Source: Tissierellales bacterium (lineage in GTDB: Bacteria > Bacillota > Clostridia > Tissierellales > Tissierellaceae). From it: a stretch of 64,000 nt of DNA. How positions within the stretch are numbered: the stretch's first letter is position 1; every line of letters starts with the position of its first letter. The stretch lies in the NCBI GenBank assembly GCA_030146705.1, contig JASLBE010000007.1, positions 57,482 to 121,481 of the forward strand, read 5' to 3'. Positions 44,766 to 55,152 of this stretch are shown here, piece after piece. Position numbers and translations under genes: made by a program. Under the pieces are notes generated by a model. That model saw only the letters and a list, made by a program, of their open reading frames with translations. It ran no database searches and was not told the DNA's origin.

Positions 44766-45713
44766 ATGAATTTATGTTATGGCGATATGAAGATTTTTAC
44801 AGGTAATGCTAATAAGGAATTAGTAGAAAAAATCAGTAGAGAACTTGGGATACCTTTAGGTATTTGTAAAGTTGGTAAGTTTAGTGACGGGGAAATAACT
44901 GTTGACATAGGGGAAACTGTAAGAGGTAGGGATGTTTTTATAGTACAACCTACTTGTACTCCAGTAAATGATAACTTAATGGAAACCTTAATCCTAATAG
45001 ATGCTATGAAAAGGGCATCTGCTGGTAGGATAAATGCTGTTATACCATACTATGGCTATGCTAGACAGGATAGGAAGGCTAAGGCAAGGGAACCAATTAC
45101 AGCCAAGTTAGTTGCGGACCTACTAACAACTGCTGGTGCAGATAGGGTTGTTACTATGGACCTTCACGCAGCTCAAATCCAAGGATACTTTAATATACCA
45201 GTTGACCACTTATCGGGAATAAATACTTTAGCAGAATATTTTCAAACAATAATTGAAAAAGATACGGTTATAGTATCTCCAGATGTTGGGGGAGTTAAAA
45301 GGGCTAGAACTTTTGCAAATATCTTAGACCTGCCACTGGCTATAATAGAGAAGAGAAGGCCAAAGGCAAATGTTGCTGAAATTATGAATATAATTGGTGA
45401 TGTTGAGGGTAAAAATGTAATCCTAGTTGATGATATTGTAGATACTGCGGGAACTATTACTTCTGCTGCAGGGGTTCTAAAAGACTTTGGAGCTAAAAGA
45501 GTTATAGCAGCTGCAACCCATGGAGTTTTATCTGGCCCAGCAATAGACAGGATAAATAATTCTCAAATAGAGAAATTTATAATAACTGACACTATACCAC
45601 TACCTGAAGAAAAACATTCGGACAAGCTAGAGGTAATTTCTGTTGCCAGGTTATTTGCTGAAGCTATGACTAGGGTTCATAACAATAAATCAGTTAGTAG
45701 ATTATTTGAATAG
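44766..45713 (+). CDS. prs: Ribose-phosphate pyrophosphokinase
   Basis: A 315-residue PRPP synthetase with the [13 protein letters not shown] flexible-loop region and the PRPP motif [11 protein letters not shown]. It makes PRPP for nucleotide, His and Trp synthesis. The ATG at 44766 has GGGAGG 7 bases upstream; a TTG at 44751 just after the glmU stop is less likely. Tightly follows glmU, as in Bacillus. Confidence 0.96.
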   Translation: MNLCYGDMKIFTGNANKELVEKISRELGIPLGICKVGKFSDGEITVDIGETVRGRDVFIVQPTCTPVNDNLMETLILIDAMKRASAGRINAVIPYYGYARQDRKAKAREPITAKLVADLLTTAGADRVVTMDLHAAQIQGYFNIPVDHLSGINTLAEYFQTIIEKDTVIVSPDVGGVKRARTFANILDLPLAIIEKRRPKANVAEIMNIIGDVEGKNVILVDDIVDTAGTITSAAGVLKDFGAKRVIAAATHGVLSGPAIDRINNSQIEKFIITDTIPLPEEKHSDKLEVISVARLFAEAMTRVHNNKSVSRLFE

Positions 45714-45726
45714 GTAGGGGATTGTT

Positions 45727-46308
45727 TTGTACTTGATTGTAGGACTTGGAAATCCAGGAAAAGAATATGAAAAAACTAGGCATAATATTGGATTTGAAGC
45801 CATAGATCTTTTGGCTAAGAGAAATAAAATAGCCTTAAATAAAATGAAGTTTAAGTCTATTTATGGAGAGGGAAGGATTGGACCTGAAAAAGTATATTTA
45901 ATGAAACCCACGACCTATATGAATAATAGTGGGGAGGCTGTAAAGGCCTTTGCTGACTATTATAAGATTGGGCCAGAAAATATCTTGGTTATAGTGGATG
46001 ATATAGACATTCCTTTTTCATCTATTAGGATTAAGAAAAATGGCAGTGCCGGCAGTCATAATGGACTTAAGTCTATTGTGAAACTTTTAGGGTCTAAGAA
46101 CTTTTCAAGACTTAAGCTTGGTGTAGGGCAAAAAAATGAAAATCAAGATTTGGCTAGTTTTGTCCTAGGAAGGTTTTCAAAAGAAGAAATGGTTGATATA
46201 GATAAGACTTTGGACCTTTCAGTCAGGGCCATAGAAGAGGCTATAAGATCAGGTATCGAATCGTCTATGAATAAATTTAATAATAAAGATAGTAGTGCCC
46301 AGGCGTAA
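45727..46308 (+). CDS. pth: Peptidyl-tRNA hydrolase
   Basis: A 193-residue Pth. The GLGNPGKEYEKTRHNIGF motif holds catalytic H19; MKPTTYMN and VDDIDIPF (D93) follow. It recycles peptidyl-tRNA. It starts at TTG behind GTAGGGG. A small hairpin (GCCCAG/CTGGGC, near 46298-46315) overlaps the stop codon. The L25 gene ctc found between prs and pth in Bacillus is absent. Confidence 0.95.
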   Translation: MYLIVGLGNPGKEYEKTRHNIGFEAIDLLAKRNKIALNKMKFKSIYGEGRIGPEKVYLMKPTTYMNNSGEAVKAFADYYKIGPENILVIVDDIDIPFSSIRIKKNGSAGSHNGLKSIVKLLGSKNFSRLKLGVGQKNENQDLASFVLGRFSKEEMVDIDKTLDLSVRAIEEAIRSGIESSMNKFNNKDSSAQA

Positions 46309-46342
46309 GTCTGGGCTAAAACTAGTTATGGGAGTGTAGTGT

Positions 46343-49300
46343 ATGAAGAATTTTTTAATAGATATATTAAGAGAATCTAATTCATATAATAAACTACTGA
46401 CAGACATAAGGGATAAGAAATCTCCACTAATGACTTACGGTATAATAAGTGAAAGTTTAGGGCACTTGGTCTATGGTTTATCCAACCATACCAAGAAGCA
46501 AATATTGTTATTAACCTACCAGGAAAGAAAGGCTAGGACTATTTATGATGATATAGTCAACCTAGGTTCAGAAAATGTCTACCTTTTTCCTAAAAAGGAG
46601 CTAATGTTTTATAATATTGATGCCCATAGTAATGAAGAAAGGAACAAGAGGTTGGAGGTCCTTTCAAAACTGTCGTTAGGAGAAGATGTAGTAGTAGTTG
46701 CTTCAATAGAAGCTATGTTTGATAAGATTATTCTTAAGGATAAATTTTCAGCAATGATTAGGGAGGTTTCCCTGGCTGATAATATAGATTTAGAGGAGTT
46801 AATAGGTTTTTTTATAGCTGGTGGATATGAAAGGGTTTCAATGGTAGAAGCTATTGGGCAGTTTAGTATTAGGGGTGGGATAATTGATTTTTTCCCAGCC
46901 AGTAGTAAAAACCCTATAAGGATTGAACTTTTTGATACAGAGGTAGACTCTATAAGGAGTTTTGACTACCTTACCCAAAGGTCCTTGGAAAATTTAGCCA
47001 GTGTTTATATAACACCATCAGATGAAATATTAATTTTAGATGAGTACAGGGAAGAGATTCTAGAAAATATGAGGCAGGACCTGGAATCTACTATGGATAA
47101 TAAAAAGATCAAAGAAGAGTATAAGGAAAAGATACAAGATAAGTTTAGTAACCTATTAAATCAAATAGAGGATAGGGCCTATATAACTAATAGGGACCTA
47201 GTTGTGCCTTATATAAATGATAATAATTTTAATAGTTTAATAGATTATTTCAAGGATGACTCAATAGTTTATGTAGATGAACTTAAAAGAATTGAGGAAA
47301 GACATAAGGTCTTCCAAGAGGATTTTTTAAATAGGTACAAGGATATGTTTGTCTCTGGTGAACTTTTAAATTCCCATATTAATATGCTGGTTAATAAGGA
47401 TGAGATAAGAGAGAAGCTAGGCAAAAAAACCTACATAGAAGGAACAGCCTTACTTTCTAGTAAGGGTAGGCTTAGTTATAAGGACTTAATAGGGTTTAGC
47501 CTCAAGGGGAATACTAGCTACAATGGTAAGCTGGAACTTTTAATAGAGGATTTGAAGCATTACAAGAGGAATAATTATAAAATAATAATAACAGCTGGAA
47601 CTGAAGAAAGAGGCCTAAGGCTAAGTAAAAAACTCTTGGAGGAAAATATTGAAAATAGTTTTACTAGTTCAACTAATAAGGAAATTCTGCCAGGTGAAAT
47701 CTTAATAATAGAAGGAAGTTTACAAGGGGGATTTGAGTATCCTGAGGAAAAATTAGTTTTCATTAATGATGAGGAAATTTTTGGTGCAGGAAAGAGGATC
47801 AATAAGGGGAAAAAGAAGAAGGCCAAAAAGGCTATTTCTTTTACAGATTTAAAAGAAGGTGACTATGTTGTCCATGAGAACCACGGTATTGGTAGGTATG
47901 AGGGTGTTGAACAACTAGACATCCAGGGGGTGAAAAAAGATTATTTAAACATTCGTTATAGGGATGGGGATAAGCTTTTTGTTCCCATAGACCAGATGCA
48001 CCTAATCCAAAAATATATTGGGTCAGATAGTATTTCTCCTAGGGTAAACAAACTTTCTAGTGCTGAATGGGCCAAGACTAAGCTTAAGGCCAAAAAAGCA
48101 GTTGAAGATATGGCTGATGAACTTTTACAGCTTTATGCCAAAAGAGAAAGGGCAGAAGGATTTGCCTTTTCAAAGGATGGTAATTGGCAAAGGGAGTTTG
48201 AGGATTATTTTCCCCATGAAGAAACTGAAGGCCAGCTAAGAAGTGTTGAAGAGATTAAGCTTGATATGGAGAGTAAAAAACCTATGGACAGGCTCTTATG
48301 TGGAGATGTAGGTTATGGTAAGACGGAAGTTGCCCTTAGGGCAGCCTTTAAGGCTGTTAATGATGGGAAACAGGTTGCTTTTTTAGTGCCTACAACTATT
48401 TTGGCCCAGCAACATTTTGCTACAATAGAAAAAAGGTTTGAGCACTTTCCAATAGAGATTTCCATACTAAGTAGGTTTAAAAGTGCCAAGGAGCAAAAAG
48501 AAACTATAAAAAGGTTAAACCAGGGTACTCTTGATATAGTAGTTGGGACACATAGGCTTTTATCTAATGATGTGAAGTTTAAGGACCTGGGACTTTTAAT
48601 AATAGATGAAGAGCAAAGATTTGGAGTAAAGCATAAGGAAAAAATGAAGCAACTTAAGGAAAGTATAGATGTTTTAACCCTAACAGCAACCCCTATTCCA
48701 AGGACCCTTCATATGTCCTTATCAGGTATTAGGGATATGTCAGTTATAGAAGAACCACCAGAGGAAAGGTATCCTGTTCAAACCTATGTTTTGGAACAAA
48801 ATGACCAGCTAATAAGAGATGCCATACTAAGGGAAATTAATAGGGGTGGGCAAATCTATTATGTTTATAATAGGGTCAAGTCCATAGAAAAAATGACAGC
48901 CCATTTAAAAGAGCTAGTACCAGAGGCATCTTTTGGAATAGGCCACGGACAAATGAGTGAAAGAAACTTGGAAAATGTAATGGTGGATTTTTATAACAAG
49001 GAGTTTGATGTCTTAGTTTGCACAACGATTATAGAAACAGGAGTGGATATACCCAATGTAAATACTATAATTATCCACGATGCAGACAAGATGGGACTTT
49101 CTCAACTCTATCAACTAAGGGGCAGGGTTGGTAGGGCCAATAGGATTGCCTATGGTTACTTTATTTACGAGAGGGACAAGGTCCTATCAGAAATAGCAGA
49201 AAGTAGGCTTTTAGCTATTAAAGAATTTACAGAGTTTGGTTCAGGCTTTAAAATTGCTATGAGAGACCTAGAAATAAGAGGGGCAGGCAACCTTTTAGGG

Positions 49301-49858
49301 GCCCAGCAACATGGCCAAATAGAAGCCATTGGTTATGACCTTTATGTTAAATTTTTAAATGATGCAGTCAAGAGGCTAAAGGGAGAAAAAGTTGAAGAGC
49401 TAGTTGATACGATTGTAGACCTTAAAGTTGATGGCTATATTAGGAATAGTTATATTAAGGATCCTGAGCAAAAGGTTGATATCTATAAGAGGATTGCCTC
49501 TATCTCTGATATGGAAGTCTATAGTGATTTACTTGATGAGCTTATAGATAGGTATGGAGACCTGCCTAGGGCTACTAAAAATTTAATGGATATTTCCTAT
49601 ATAAGGTCTCTTGGAAGCAGGAACAATATGAAGAGCATAATTGAGATGGACAAGACAGTTTCAATTGACTTTGAAAGGGAAGAGGATATTAAACTGGAGC
49701 TTATCCAGTATTTATCTGAAAACTATGCCTACAGGATTAGCTTTAATGCAACTAAAAATCCAGGCTTTAAATTTAAGATAAGGAAGGATATCCTTGAAGA
49801 GTTGAAAAGTTTATTAGAAGATATTGATAGTTTTAATAATGCTGAAAGTAATGTATAA
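46343..49858 (+). CDS. mfd: Transcription-repair coupling factor
   Basis: A 1171-residue Mfd: N-terminal UvrB-like modules, RNA polymerase-interacting domain (KEGDYVVHENHGIGRY, about 505-560), RecG-like translocase with Walker A GDVGYGKT (654-661), DEEQ (755-758), and the C-terminal TRCF domain. It removes stalled RNA polymerase at lesions and recruits UvrA. Follows pth by 34 bp. Confidence 0.97.
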   Translation: MKNFLIDILRESNSYNKLLTDIRDKKSPLMTYGIISESLGHLVYGLSNHTKKQILLLTYQERKARTIYDDIVNLGSENVYLFPKKELMFYNIDAHSNEERNKRLEVLSKLSLGEDVVVVASIEAMFDKIILKDKFSAMIREVSLADNIDLEELIGFFIAGGYERVSMVEAIGQFSIRGGIIDFFPASSKNPIRIELFDTEVDSIRSFDYLTQRSLENLASVYITPSDEILILDEYREEILENMRQDLESTMDNKKIKEEYKEKIQDKFSNLLNQIEDRAYITNRDLVVPYINDNNFNSLIDYFKDDSIVYVDELKRIEERHKVFQEDFLNRYKDMFVSGELLNSHINMLVNKDEIREKLGKKTYIEGTALLSSKGRLSYKDLIGFSLKGNTSYNGKLELLIEDLKHYKRNNYKIIITAGTEERGLRLSKKLLEENIENSFTSSTNKEILPGEILIIEGSLQGGFEYPEEKLVFINDEEIFGAGKRINKGKKKKAKKAISFTDLKEGDYVVHENHGIGRYEGVEQLDIQGVKKDYLNIRYRDGDKLFVPIDQMHLIQKYIGSDSISPRVNKLSSAEWAKTKLKAKKAVEDMADELLQLYAKRERAEGFAFSKDGNWQREFEDYFPHEETEGQLRSVEEIKLDMESKKPMDRLLCGDVGYGKTEVALRAAFKAVNDGKQVAFLVPTTILAQQHFATIEKRFEHFPIEISILSRFKSAKEQKETIKRLNQGTLDIVVGTHRLLSNDVKFKDLGLLIIDEEQRFGVKHKEKMKQLKESIDVLTLTATPIPRTLHMSLSGIRDMSVIEEPPEERYPVQTYVLEQNDQLIRDAILREINRGGQIYYVYNRVKSIEKMTAHLKELVPEASFGIGHGQMSERNLENVMVDFYNKEFDVLVCTTIIETGVDIPNVNTIIIHDADKMGLSQLYQLRGRVGRANRIAYGYFIYERDKVLSEIAESRLLAIKEFTEFGSGFKIAMRDLEIRGAGNLLGAQQHGQIEAIGYDLYVKFLNDAVKRLKGEKVEELVDTIVDLKVDGYIRNSYIKDPEQKVDIYKRIASISDMEVYSDLLDELIDRYGDLPRATKNLMDISYIRSLGSRNNMKSIIEMDKTVSIDFEREEDIKLELIQYLSENYAYRISFNATKNPGFKFKIRKDILEELKSLLEDIDSFNNAESNV

Positions 49859-49893
49859 TTATACTGTATATAATATGAGAAGGGAGCAATTAA

Positions 49894-50877
49894 ATGTTAA
49901 ACTTAAAGAAAAGTATTATACTAGTCTTACTAGCTAGTTTGACCCTAGGGTTAGTGGCTTGTGGTAAGGTTGATGAGAATGCAGTTGCTGTAGTGGACGG
50001 AGAGTCAATACTCTTAGACGAATTTTACGAGGGCTATGATGCAATTGCTGGTATGTATGAAATGCAATTAGGAGAAGGAATTTTAGACCAAGAAGTTGCA
50101 GAAGGGGTTACCTTAAGAGAGCAACTAGTAGATGAGATTTTAAATAGGTTGATTTTAGAAAAATTAATTTTAAATGATGCTGAGAAAAAAGGTGTTAGTA
50201 TTTCTGATGAAGCTATTAACCAAAAACTAGATGAGTATGTGGTTTTAGTTGGTGGAAAAGAAAATTTCGACAACTATTTAAAAACTAATGGAATCACTGA
50301 AGACAAGTTTAGAAGTGATATTAAAAAAATGGAAACAGCTGAAGCCTATAGGGAAAAGGTTATGGGTGAAATGAAAATAGATGAAAAAGAAGAAAAAAAA
50401 TATTTTGAAGACCATAAGGAAGAACTAGAGCAAGTAAGGGCTAGACATATCCTTGTAGAAACTGAAGAAGAGGCTAAGGCTATTAAGGCGGAACTGGACA
50501 AAGGTGGAAACTTTGAAGAATTGGCTAAGGAAAAATCAAAGGATACAGGATCTGCTATTAATGGAGGAGACTTGGATTACTTCTCTAGGGGTAAGATGAT
50601 TAAAGAGTTTAGTGATGTAGCATTTTCACTAGAAAAAGGTAAGGTAAGCGATATTGTAAAGACTGACTATGGCTACCATATAATTAAGCTTGAAGACAAG
50701 AAGGATACTTTTGAAACTTTAAAGGACAATATAGAAGATATCTTAAAACACGAAAAGTATGAAGAGGAACTTAAGAAGCTAGAAGACAAGGCTAAGATAA
50801 AAAAATATCCAGAAAAAGTTGACCTAAAGAGAACTGAGGAAGATAAGAAGGAAGAAGATAAAGAAAAAGCAGAATAG
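49894..50877 (+). CDS. Peptidylprolyl isomerase lipoprotein (PrsA/SurA type)
   Basis: A 327-residue lipoprotein (lipobox LVAC, C23) with a SurA-like N-terminal chaperone domain (about 30-165) and one parvulin-type PPIC domain (about 175-270, RARHILVETEEEA...GGDLDYFSRG). The C-terminal tail is highly charged (KEEDKEKAE). It folds exported proteins outside the membrane. In Clostridia this gene often follows mfd, in the place of spoVT. Ends at a terminator. Confidence 0.9.
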   Translation: MLNLKKSIILVLLASLTLGLVACGKVDENAVAVVDGESILLDEFYEGYDAIAGMYEMQLGEGILDQEVAEGVTLREQLVDEILNRLILEKLILNDAEKKGVSISDEAINQKLDEYVVLVGGKENFDNYLKTNGITEDKFRSDIKKMETAEAYREKVMGEMKIDEKEEKKYFEDHKEELEQVRARHILVETEEEAKAIKAELDKGGNFEELAKEKSKDTGSAINGGDLDYFSRGKMIKEFSDVAFSLEKGKVSDIVKTDYGYHIIKLEDKKDTFETLKDNIEDILKHEKYEEELKKLEDKAKIKKYPEKVDLKRTEEDKKEEDKEKAE

Positions 50878-50880
50878 CTA

Positions 50881-50917
50881 ATAAGAAAAGCCCTTATTTA
50901 AGGGCTTTTTTCTTATT
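50881..50917 (+). terminator. Terminator after prsA-like gene
   Basis: ATAAGAAAAGCCCTTA / TAAGGGCTTTTTTCTTAT with a T run inside the right arm. Confidence 0.88.
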
Positions 50918-50985
50918 TTATTTTAAATATAGTTTTTCAATGAAAAATGGTATAATAGATAAAGTCAAGATATGGAGGTTGAAAA

Positions 50986-52602
50986 ATGAAAGAAGAACAT
51001 AATTTTTTAAAGGGGGCCTTTATCCTAAGTATAGCAGCCATAGTTGTAAAAATCCTAGGTGCCATATATAGGATACCCCTTTCAAATTTAATAAAATCAG
51101 AAGGTATGGGGTACTTTCAAACAGCTTACCCCTACTATACTTTATTATTAACAGTATCGACGGCAGGATTCCCAGTTGCCATAGCCAAACTTATTTCAGA
51201 AAAAAGATCTGAAAAAGATTATAGGGGGGCCCAAAAGATATTTAAGGTTGCCCTAGGGGCCCTAGGAGTATTTGGAATTATTACATCCATATACTTATTT
51301 TTTGATGCTAGAAGGATTGTAGAAAACATAGGTAATCCTAAGGCTTATTATGCCCTAGTTGCTTTGGCACCAGCCCTAGTATTTGTACCAATAATGTCTG
51401 TTTTTAGGGGCTATTTCCAGGGGTCGCAAAATATGGTTCCAACAGCCATATCCCAAATGTCTGAACAGTTTTTCAGGGTTTTTTCTGGCCTGGGCTTAAC
51501 CTATGTCCTACTAGACAAGGGAATTCCCCAAGCAGCAGGAGGAGCATCATTTGGAGCAACTGCAGGAGCAATAGCAGGAACAGTTTCTATAATAATTGTT
51601 TATCTTAAGAATAAGACTAGGATAAAAGAAGAAATAGGAACTAGTGTCTTGGTCCAGGAGGAAACTAGCGGGGAAATTATGGTGAACTTGCTGAAGATAG
51701 CTATACCTATAACCCTAGGAGCGGCCATAATACCAATAATGGACTATATAGACTTAAAGATAGTAATAAAAAAACTTCAAACGATAAACTTTACAGAGGC
51801 AGAAGCCAATGGGTTATATGGTAATTTTAAGGGAATGGCCCAAACCCTAATAAACCTGCCACAAGTTTTTGCAGTAGCCTTATCAATGAGCCTAGTGCCA
51901 GCCATATCAAATGCAGTGGCACAAAATGATAGGGAGGGGACTAAGAAGATAATATCATCTGGTATGAAGGTTACACTTTTAATTGGACTACCTTCAGCCT
52001 TTGGCTTGTTTATTTTGGCCAAGCCTATAATAGGACTTTTATACTATAAAAATACAGTAGAGACTATAGCTAATACAGGAAATATTTTAAAGGTCCTATC
52101 AATGGGGGTAGTATTTTTAACCTTGGTCCAGTCCTTGGCAGCAATTCTCCAGGGCCTAGGAAAACCCTTACTACCTGCTATAAACCTTTTAATAGGGGCT
52201 GGTGTAAAGGCAGTCTTAACTTTTAGTCTAACAGGAATTCCTAGTATAAATATCTACGGTGCAGCATTTTCAACAATAGTAGCATTTGCAATTGCTGCGA
52301 TATTAGATATAATAGCAATTATAAGATACACAGGTTTTCACTTAGATTTTAACTATATATTGAGGAAGCCTTTAATTTCTGCCCTTGGAATGGGTGTTGC
52401 GGTGAAATTGTCCCATATGTTTTTAAGCCTAACAGGAAAAAACTCCATAGCTACCCTGGGACCAATTTTAATAGGCGGTATTGTTTATTTATTCCTATTA
52501 TTTTTAACAGGTAGTTTGGGAGAGGAAGAGTTGAAACTCCTACCAAAAGGTGATAAAATCAGTGCTGTAATTTCCAAGTTTAAGCAAACTAAGGAGGACT
52601 AA
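50986..52602 (+). CDS. SpoVB/MurJ-like polysaccharide flippase (MOP family)
   Basis: A 538-residue membrane protein with about 14 helices, of the SpoVB/YabM branch. N-terminal FLKGAFILSIAAIVVKILGAIYRIPLSNLI is diagnostic. It probably flips lipid-linked wall precursors. A TATAAT lies at 50951-50956 and GGAGG 5 bases or so before the ATG, so a new transcript probably begins after the terminator. Its stop is immediately followed by the mazG ATG. Confidence 0.92.
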   Translation: MKEEHNFLKGAFILSIAAIVVKILGAIYRIPLSNLIKSEGMGYFQTAYPYYTLLLTVSTAGFPVAIAKLISEKRSEKDYRGAQKIFKVALGALGVFGIITSIYLFFDARRIVENIGNPKAYYALVALAPALVFVPIMSVFRGYFQGSQNMVPTAISQMSEQFFRVFSGLGLTYVLLDKGIPQAAGGASFGATAGAIAGTVSIIIVYLKNKTRIKEEIGTSVLVQEETSGEIMVNLLKIAIPITLGAAIIPIMDYIDLKIVIKKLQTINFTEAEANGLYGNFKGMAQTLINLPQVFAVALSMSLVPAISNAVAQNDREGTKKIISSGMKVTLLIGLPSAFGLFILAKPIIGLLYYKNTVETIANTGNILKVLSMGVVFLTLVQSLAAILQGLGKPLLPAINLLIGAGVKAVLTFSLTGIPSINIYGAAFSTIVAFAIAAILDIIAIIRYTGFHLDFNYILRKPLISALGMGVAVKLSHMFLSLTGKNSIATLGPILIGGIVYLFLLFLTGSLGEEELKLLPKGDKISAVISKFKQTKED

Positions 52603-54069
52603 ATGAAGAAAATATATATTATAGGTCTAGGACCTGGAAATATAAAATCACTTACTTTGGATGCAGTAGATCAAATGAAGGCTACTAGTAGGAACTATTT
52701 AAGGACAAAAAACCATCCAACAGTTGAGTATTTAGATAGGGAAGATATAGCCTATGAGGCTTTTGACTATATATATGATAATGGAGAAAATTTTGAAGAG
52801 GTATATGGAACCATAGTTGAAAAACTAATTGAGGAAGTAAATAAGTATGGGATAATAAACTATATTGTGCCTGGCAACCCTATGGTGGCAGAAAACACTG
52901 TTAAAGATTTAGTTTCTAGGGAGTTTGAAGATATAGAAGTTGAAATAATCTCAGGCATAAGTTTTATAGAACCTATTCTAGAACTAGTGAAAAAAGACCC
53001 AGTTTCTGGCCTACAAATAGTAGATGGGATAGGTCTTTCAGAAAAAGATTTAAATTTAAATATGGACACAATAATAACCCAGGTGTATAGTAAGTTAATC
53101 CTGTCTGATATAAAACTTGTTTTAGGAGAAATGTACGGAGACGAGTATAAGGTTTATTTTATACAAAATGCTGGTATGGAATCAGAACTTGTAAACTATA
53201 TACCTATATATGAACTGGATAGGGACTTGGAGCCTAACTTATTAACAAGTCTTTATATTCCAAAGATGGAGGATTTTCTTACAAGAGATTTCTATGACTT
53301 TAATGATCTATTAAAGATAATGGAAACATTAAGAGGTGAAAAAGGTTGCCCTTGGGATAAAAAACAAGACCATAAGTCCCTAAGAGAATTTATGGTTGAG
53401 GAGGCCTATGAAGCTGTAGATGCAATAGATGAGGGGGATATAGACCACCTGGTTGAGGAACTAGGAGATGTCTTATTACAAGTTGTCTTTCACAGCGAAA
53501 TAGGCAAGGAAGAGGGAACTTTTTCTATATATGATGTACTCTCAATTTTAGCAAAAAAATTAATTTACAGACACCCCCAGGTATTTTCTAATAAAAAGCT
53601 AGAAAAACCTGATGATATAGTGTATAATTGGGATGTACTTAAATATGAGAAGAGGGATCTAAAAACTCATACAGAGAAGTTAAAAGATATTAAAGGTTTA
53701 CCTTCTTTATTAACTAGTTATAAAATACAAAAAAAAGCAGGAGACTTTGGATTTGATTGGGACAAGATAGAGGGGCCTATGGATAAGTTAGAAGAGGAAT
53801 ACCAGGAGGTCAAGGATGCTATTTCACTTGGTAATGAAGATGATATTGAGGCTGAAATAGGGGACTTGATTTTTAGTATTGTAAACTTATCTAGATTTTT
53901 AAAAGTTAATCCAGAGCTGGCTTTAAATAAGACTATAAACAAGTTTATAACTAGGATTGACCATATGGAGAGAATGACTTTAGAAAATAATAAAGATTTA
54001 AAGGACTTATCTTTGGATGAACTTGACGGATTATGGAACCAGGCAAAACTTAAAGAGTTTAATGAGTAG
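52603..54069 (+). CDS. mazG: MazG nucleotide pyrophosphohydrolase with SAM-methyltransferase-like N-domain
   Basis: A 488-residue YabN-type fusion: N-terminal tetrapyrrole-methylase-like domain (about 1-225, IIGLGPGNIKSLTL) and C-terminal tandem MazG domains (GCPWDKKQDHKSLREFMVEEAYEAVDAI, then EEEYQEVKDAI). MazG hydrolyses NTPs, including damaged ones. The start codon directly follows the flippase stop, with AAGGAGG in that gene's end. Confidence 0.93.
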   Translation: MKKIYIIGLGPGNIKSLTLDAVDQMKATSRNYLRTKNHPTVEYLDREDIAYEAFDYIYDNGENFEEVYGTIVEKLIEEVNKYGIINYIVPGNPMVAENTVKDLVSREFEDIEVEIISGISFIEPILELVKKDPVSGLQIVDGIGLSEKDLNLNMDTIITQVYSKLILSDIKLVLGEMYGDEYKVYFIQNAGMESELVNYIPIYELDRDLEPNLLTSLYIPKMEDFLTRDFYDFNDLLKIMETLRGEKGCPWDKKQDHKSLREFMVEEAYEAVDAIDEGDIDHLVEELGDVLLQVVFHSEIGKEEGTFSIYDVLSILAKKLIYRHPQVFSNKKLEKPDDIVYNWDVLKYEKRDLKTHTEKLKDIKGLPSLLTSYKIQKKAGDFGFDWDKIEGPMDKLEEEYQEVKDAISLGNEDDIEAEIGDLIFSIVNLSRFLKVNPELALNKTINKFITRIDHMERMTLENNKDLKDLSLDELDGLWNQAKLKEFNE

Positions 54070-54102
54070 AGGATACCCAAATTATTAAGGAGGAATAATA
54101 TT

Positions 54103-54381
54103 ATGAACAAAGCAGAATTAATAACAACAATGGCTGAAAAATGTGGTTTAACAAAAAAAGATACTGAAGGTGCATTAAATGCATTTTTAGAAACAGTACA
54201 AGAATCTCTTCAAGCAGGAGACAAAGTACAACTAGTAGGATTCGGAACTTTTGAAGTAAGAGATAGAAAAGCTAGAGAAGGAAGAAACCCAAGAAATCCT
54301 CAAGAAGTTATTAAAATTCCAGCATCTAAAGCACCAGTATTTAGAGCAGGAAAAACTTTAAAGGATGTAGTAAACAAGTAA
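54103..54381 (+). CDS. hup: HU-family DNA-binding protein
   Basis: A 92-residue HU: MNKAELITTMAEK start, GFGTFEVRDRKAREGRNP, and the arm tip IKIPASKAPVFRAGK. It compacts and bends DNA. All six arginines are AGA rather than the AGG common in the window, as expected for high expression. AAGGAGG precedes the ATG; a terminator follows. Confidence 0.97.
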   Translation: MNKAELITTMAEKCGLTKKDTEGALNAFLETVQESLQAGDKVQLVGFGTFEVRDRKAREGRNPRNPQEVIKIPASKAPVFRAGKTLKDVVNK

Positions 54382-54387
54382 TATCTG

Positions 54388-54412
54388 CCAGGTCTATGAC
54401 CTGGTTTTTTTA
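54388..54412 (+). terminator. Terminator after hup
   Basis: CCAGGTC TAT GACCTGG followed by seven T. Confidence 0.92.
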
Positions 54413-54438
54413 TAAAATAATCTAACTTAGGAGGAAAT

Positions 54439-54681
54439 ATGAGATTAGATAAATTCTTAAAAGACTCTAGGATAATAAAGAGAAGGACTGTGGCTAAGGA
54501 GGCTTGTGACCAAGGAAGGGTCTTAATAAATGACAAGCAGGCCAAGGCTGGAGATAAGGTTGCTATTGGAGATATTATTGAGATATCTTTTGGAACGGGA
54601 AAGTTTAAAGCTGAGGTTTTAAAGCTTGAACTTAATCCTAGGAAAAAAGATGCAGAAGACCTATATAGGGTTATAGATTAG
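54439..54681 (+). CDS. rqcP: S4-domain ribosome quality control protein RqcP
   Basis: An 80-residue S4 RNA-binding protein (RLDKFLKDSRIIKRRTVAKE...GRVLIND), the RqcP/YabO family. It works with RqcH on stalled 50S subunits to add Ala tails. AGGAGG lies 4 bases before the ATG. Confidence 0.93.
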   Translation: MRLDKFLKDSRIIKRRTVAKEACDQGRVLINDKQAKAGDKVAIGDIIEISFGTGKFKAEVLKLELNPRKKDAEDLYRVID

Positions 54682-54694
54682 TGAATATATTGAT

Positions 54695-54726
54695 TAATTC
54701 ATATATTAGTGATAATATATGAATTA
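54695..54726. repeat. 14-bp AT-rich inverted repeat
   Basis: TAATTCATATATTA / TAATATATGAATTA with a GTGA loop, in the 81-bp gap between rqcP and divIC where sporulating relatives carry yabP and yabQ. No T tract follows. Confidence 0.6.
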
Positions 54727-54762
54727 GTTAGTTCATTATTAAAATTTTAAGTAGGTGGGTAG

Positions 54763-55059
54763 ATGGCCAAGAAAAAAACTAGTAAAAAAGGAAGAAAAAT
54801 AAAAATACATAGGCTACTGTTTACTTTTTTGTTTGCTTACCTAGCCTGGATATATGTTGGACAGATTGGTCTTAAAAAAGACTTAGAAGCTAAAGAAAAA
54901 GCATATGAAAGACAAATAATGGACTTAAAAGAGGATATTAAATCCTTAGAAGATGAAATAGACAATAGTGACTCTCTACAATTTGTTGAAAAAATAGCTA
55001 GAGAAGAGCTGGGAATGGTGAAACCTAGAGAGATAATAGTTATTGATAAAAATAAATAG
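54763..55059 (+). CDS. divIC: FtsB/DivIC septum formation initiator
   Basis: A 98-residue bitopic protein: basic cytoplasmic N-terminus, one membrane helix (about 18-36), extracytoplasmic coiled coil, and the C-terminal REELGMVKPREIIV motif. It acts in the divisome with FtsL and DivIB. GTAGGTGGG lies before the ATG. Confidence 0.92.
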   Translation: MAKKKTSKKGRKIKIHRLLFTFLFAYLAWIYVGQIGLKKDLEAKEKAYERQIMDLKEDIKSLEDEIDNSDSLQFVEKIAREELGMVKPREIIVIDKNK

Positions 55060-55152
55060 CGATTATCTTAATATTAAATTGACATGTATATGTATTAGAT
55101 ATATACTATGCTAAGAGAATATTTATTATTATTAAGGAGGAGTAGTTTATAT

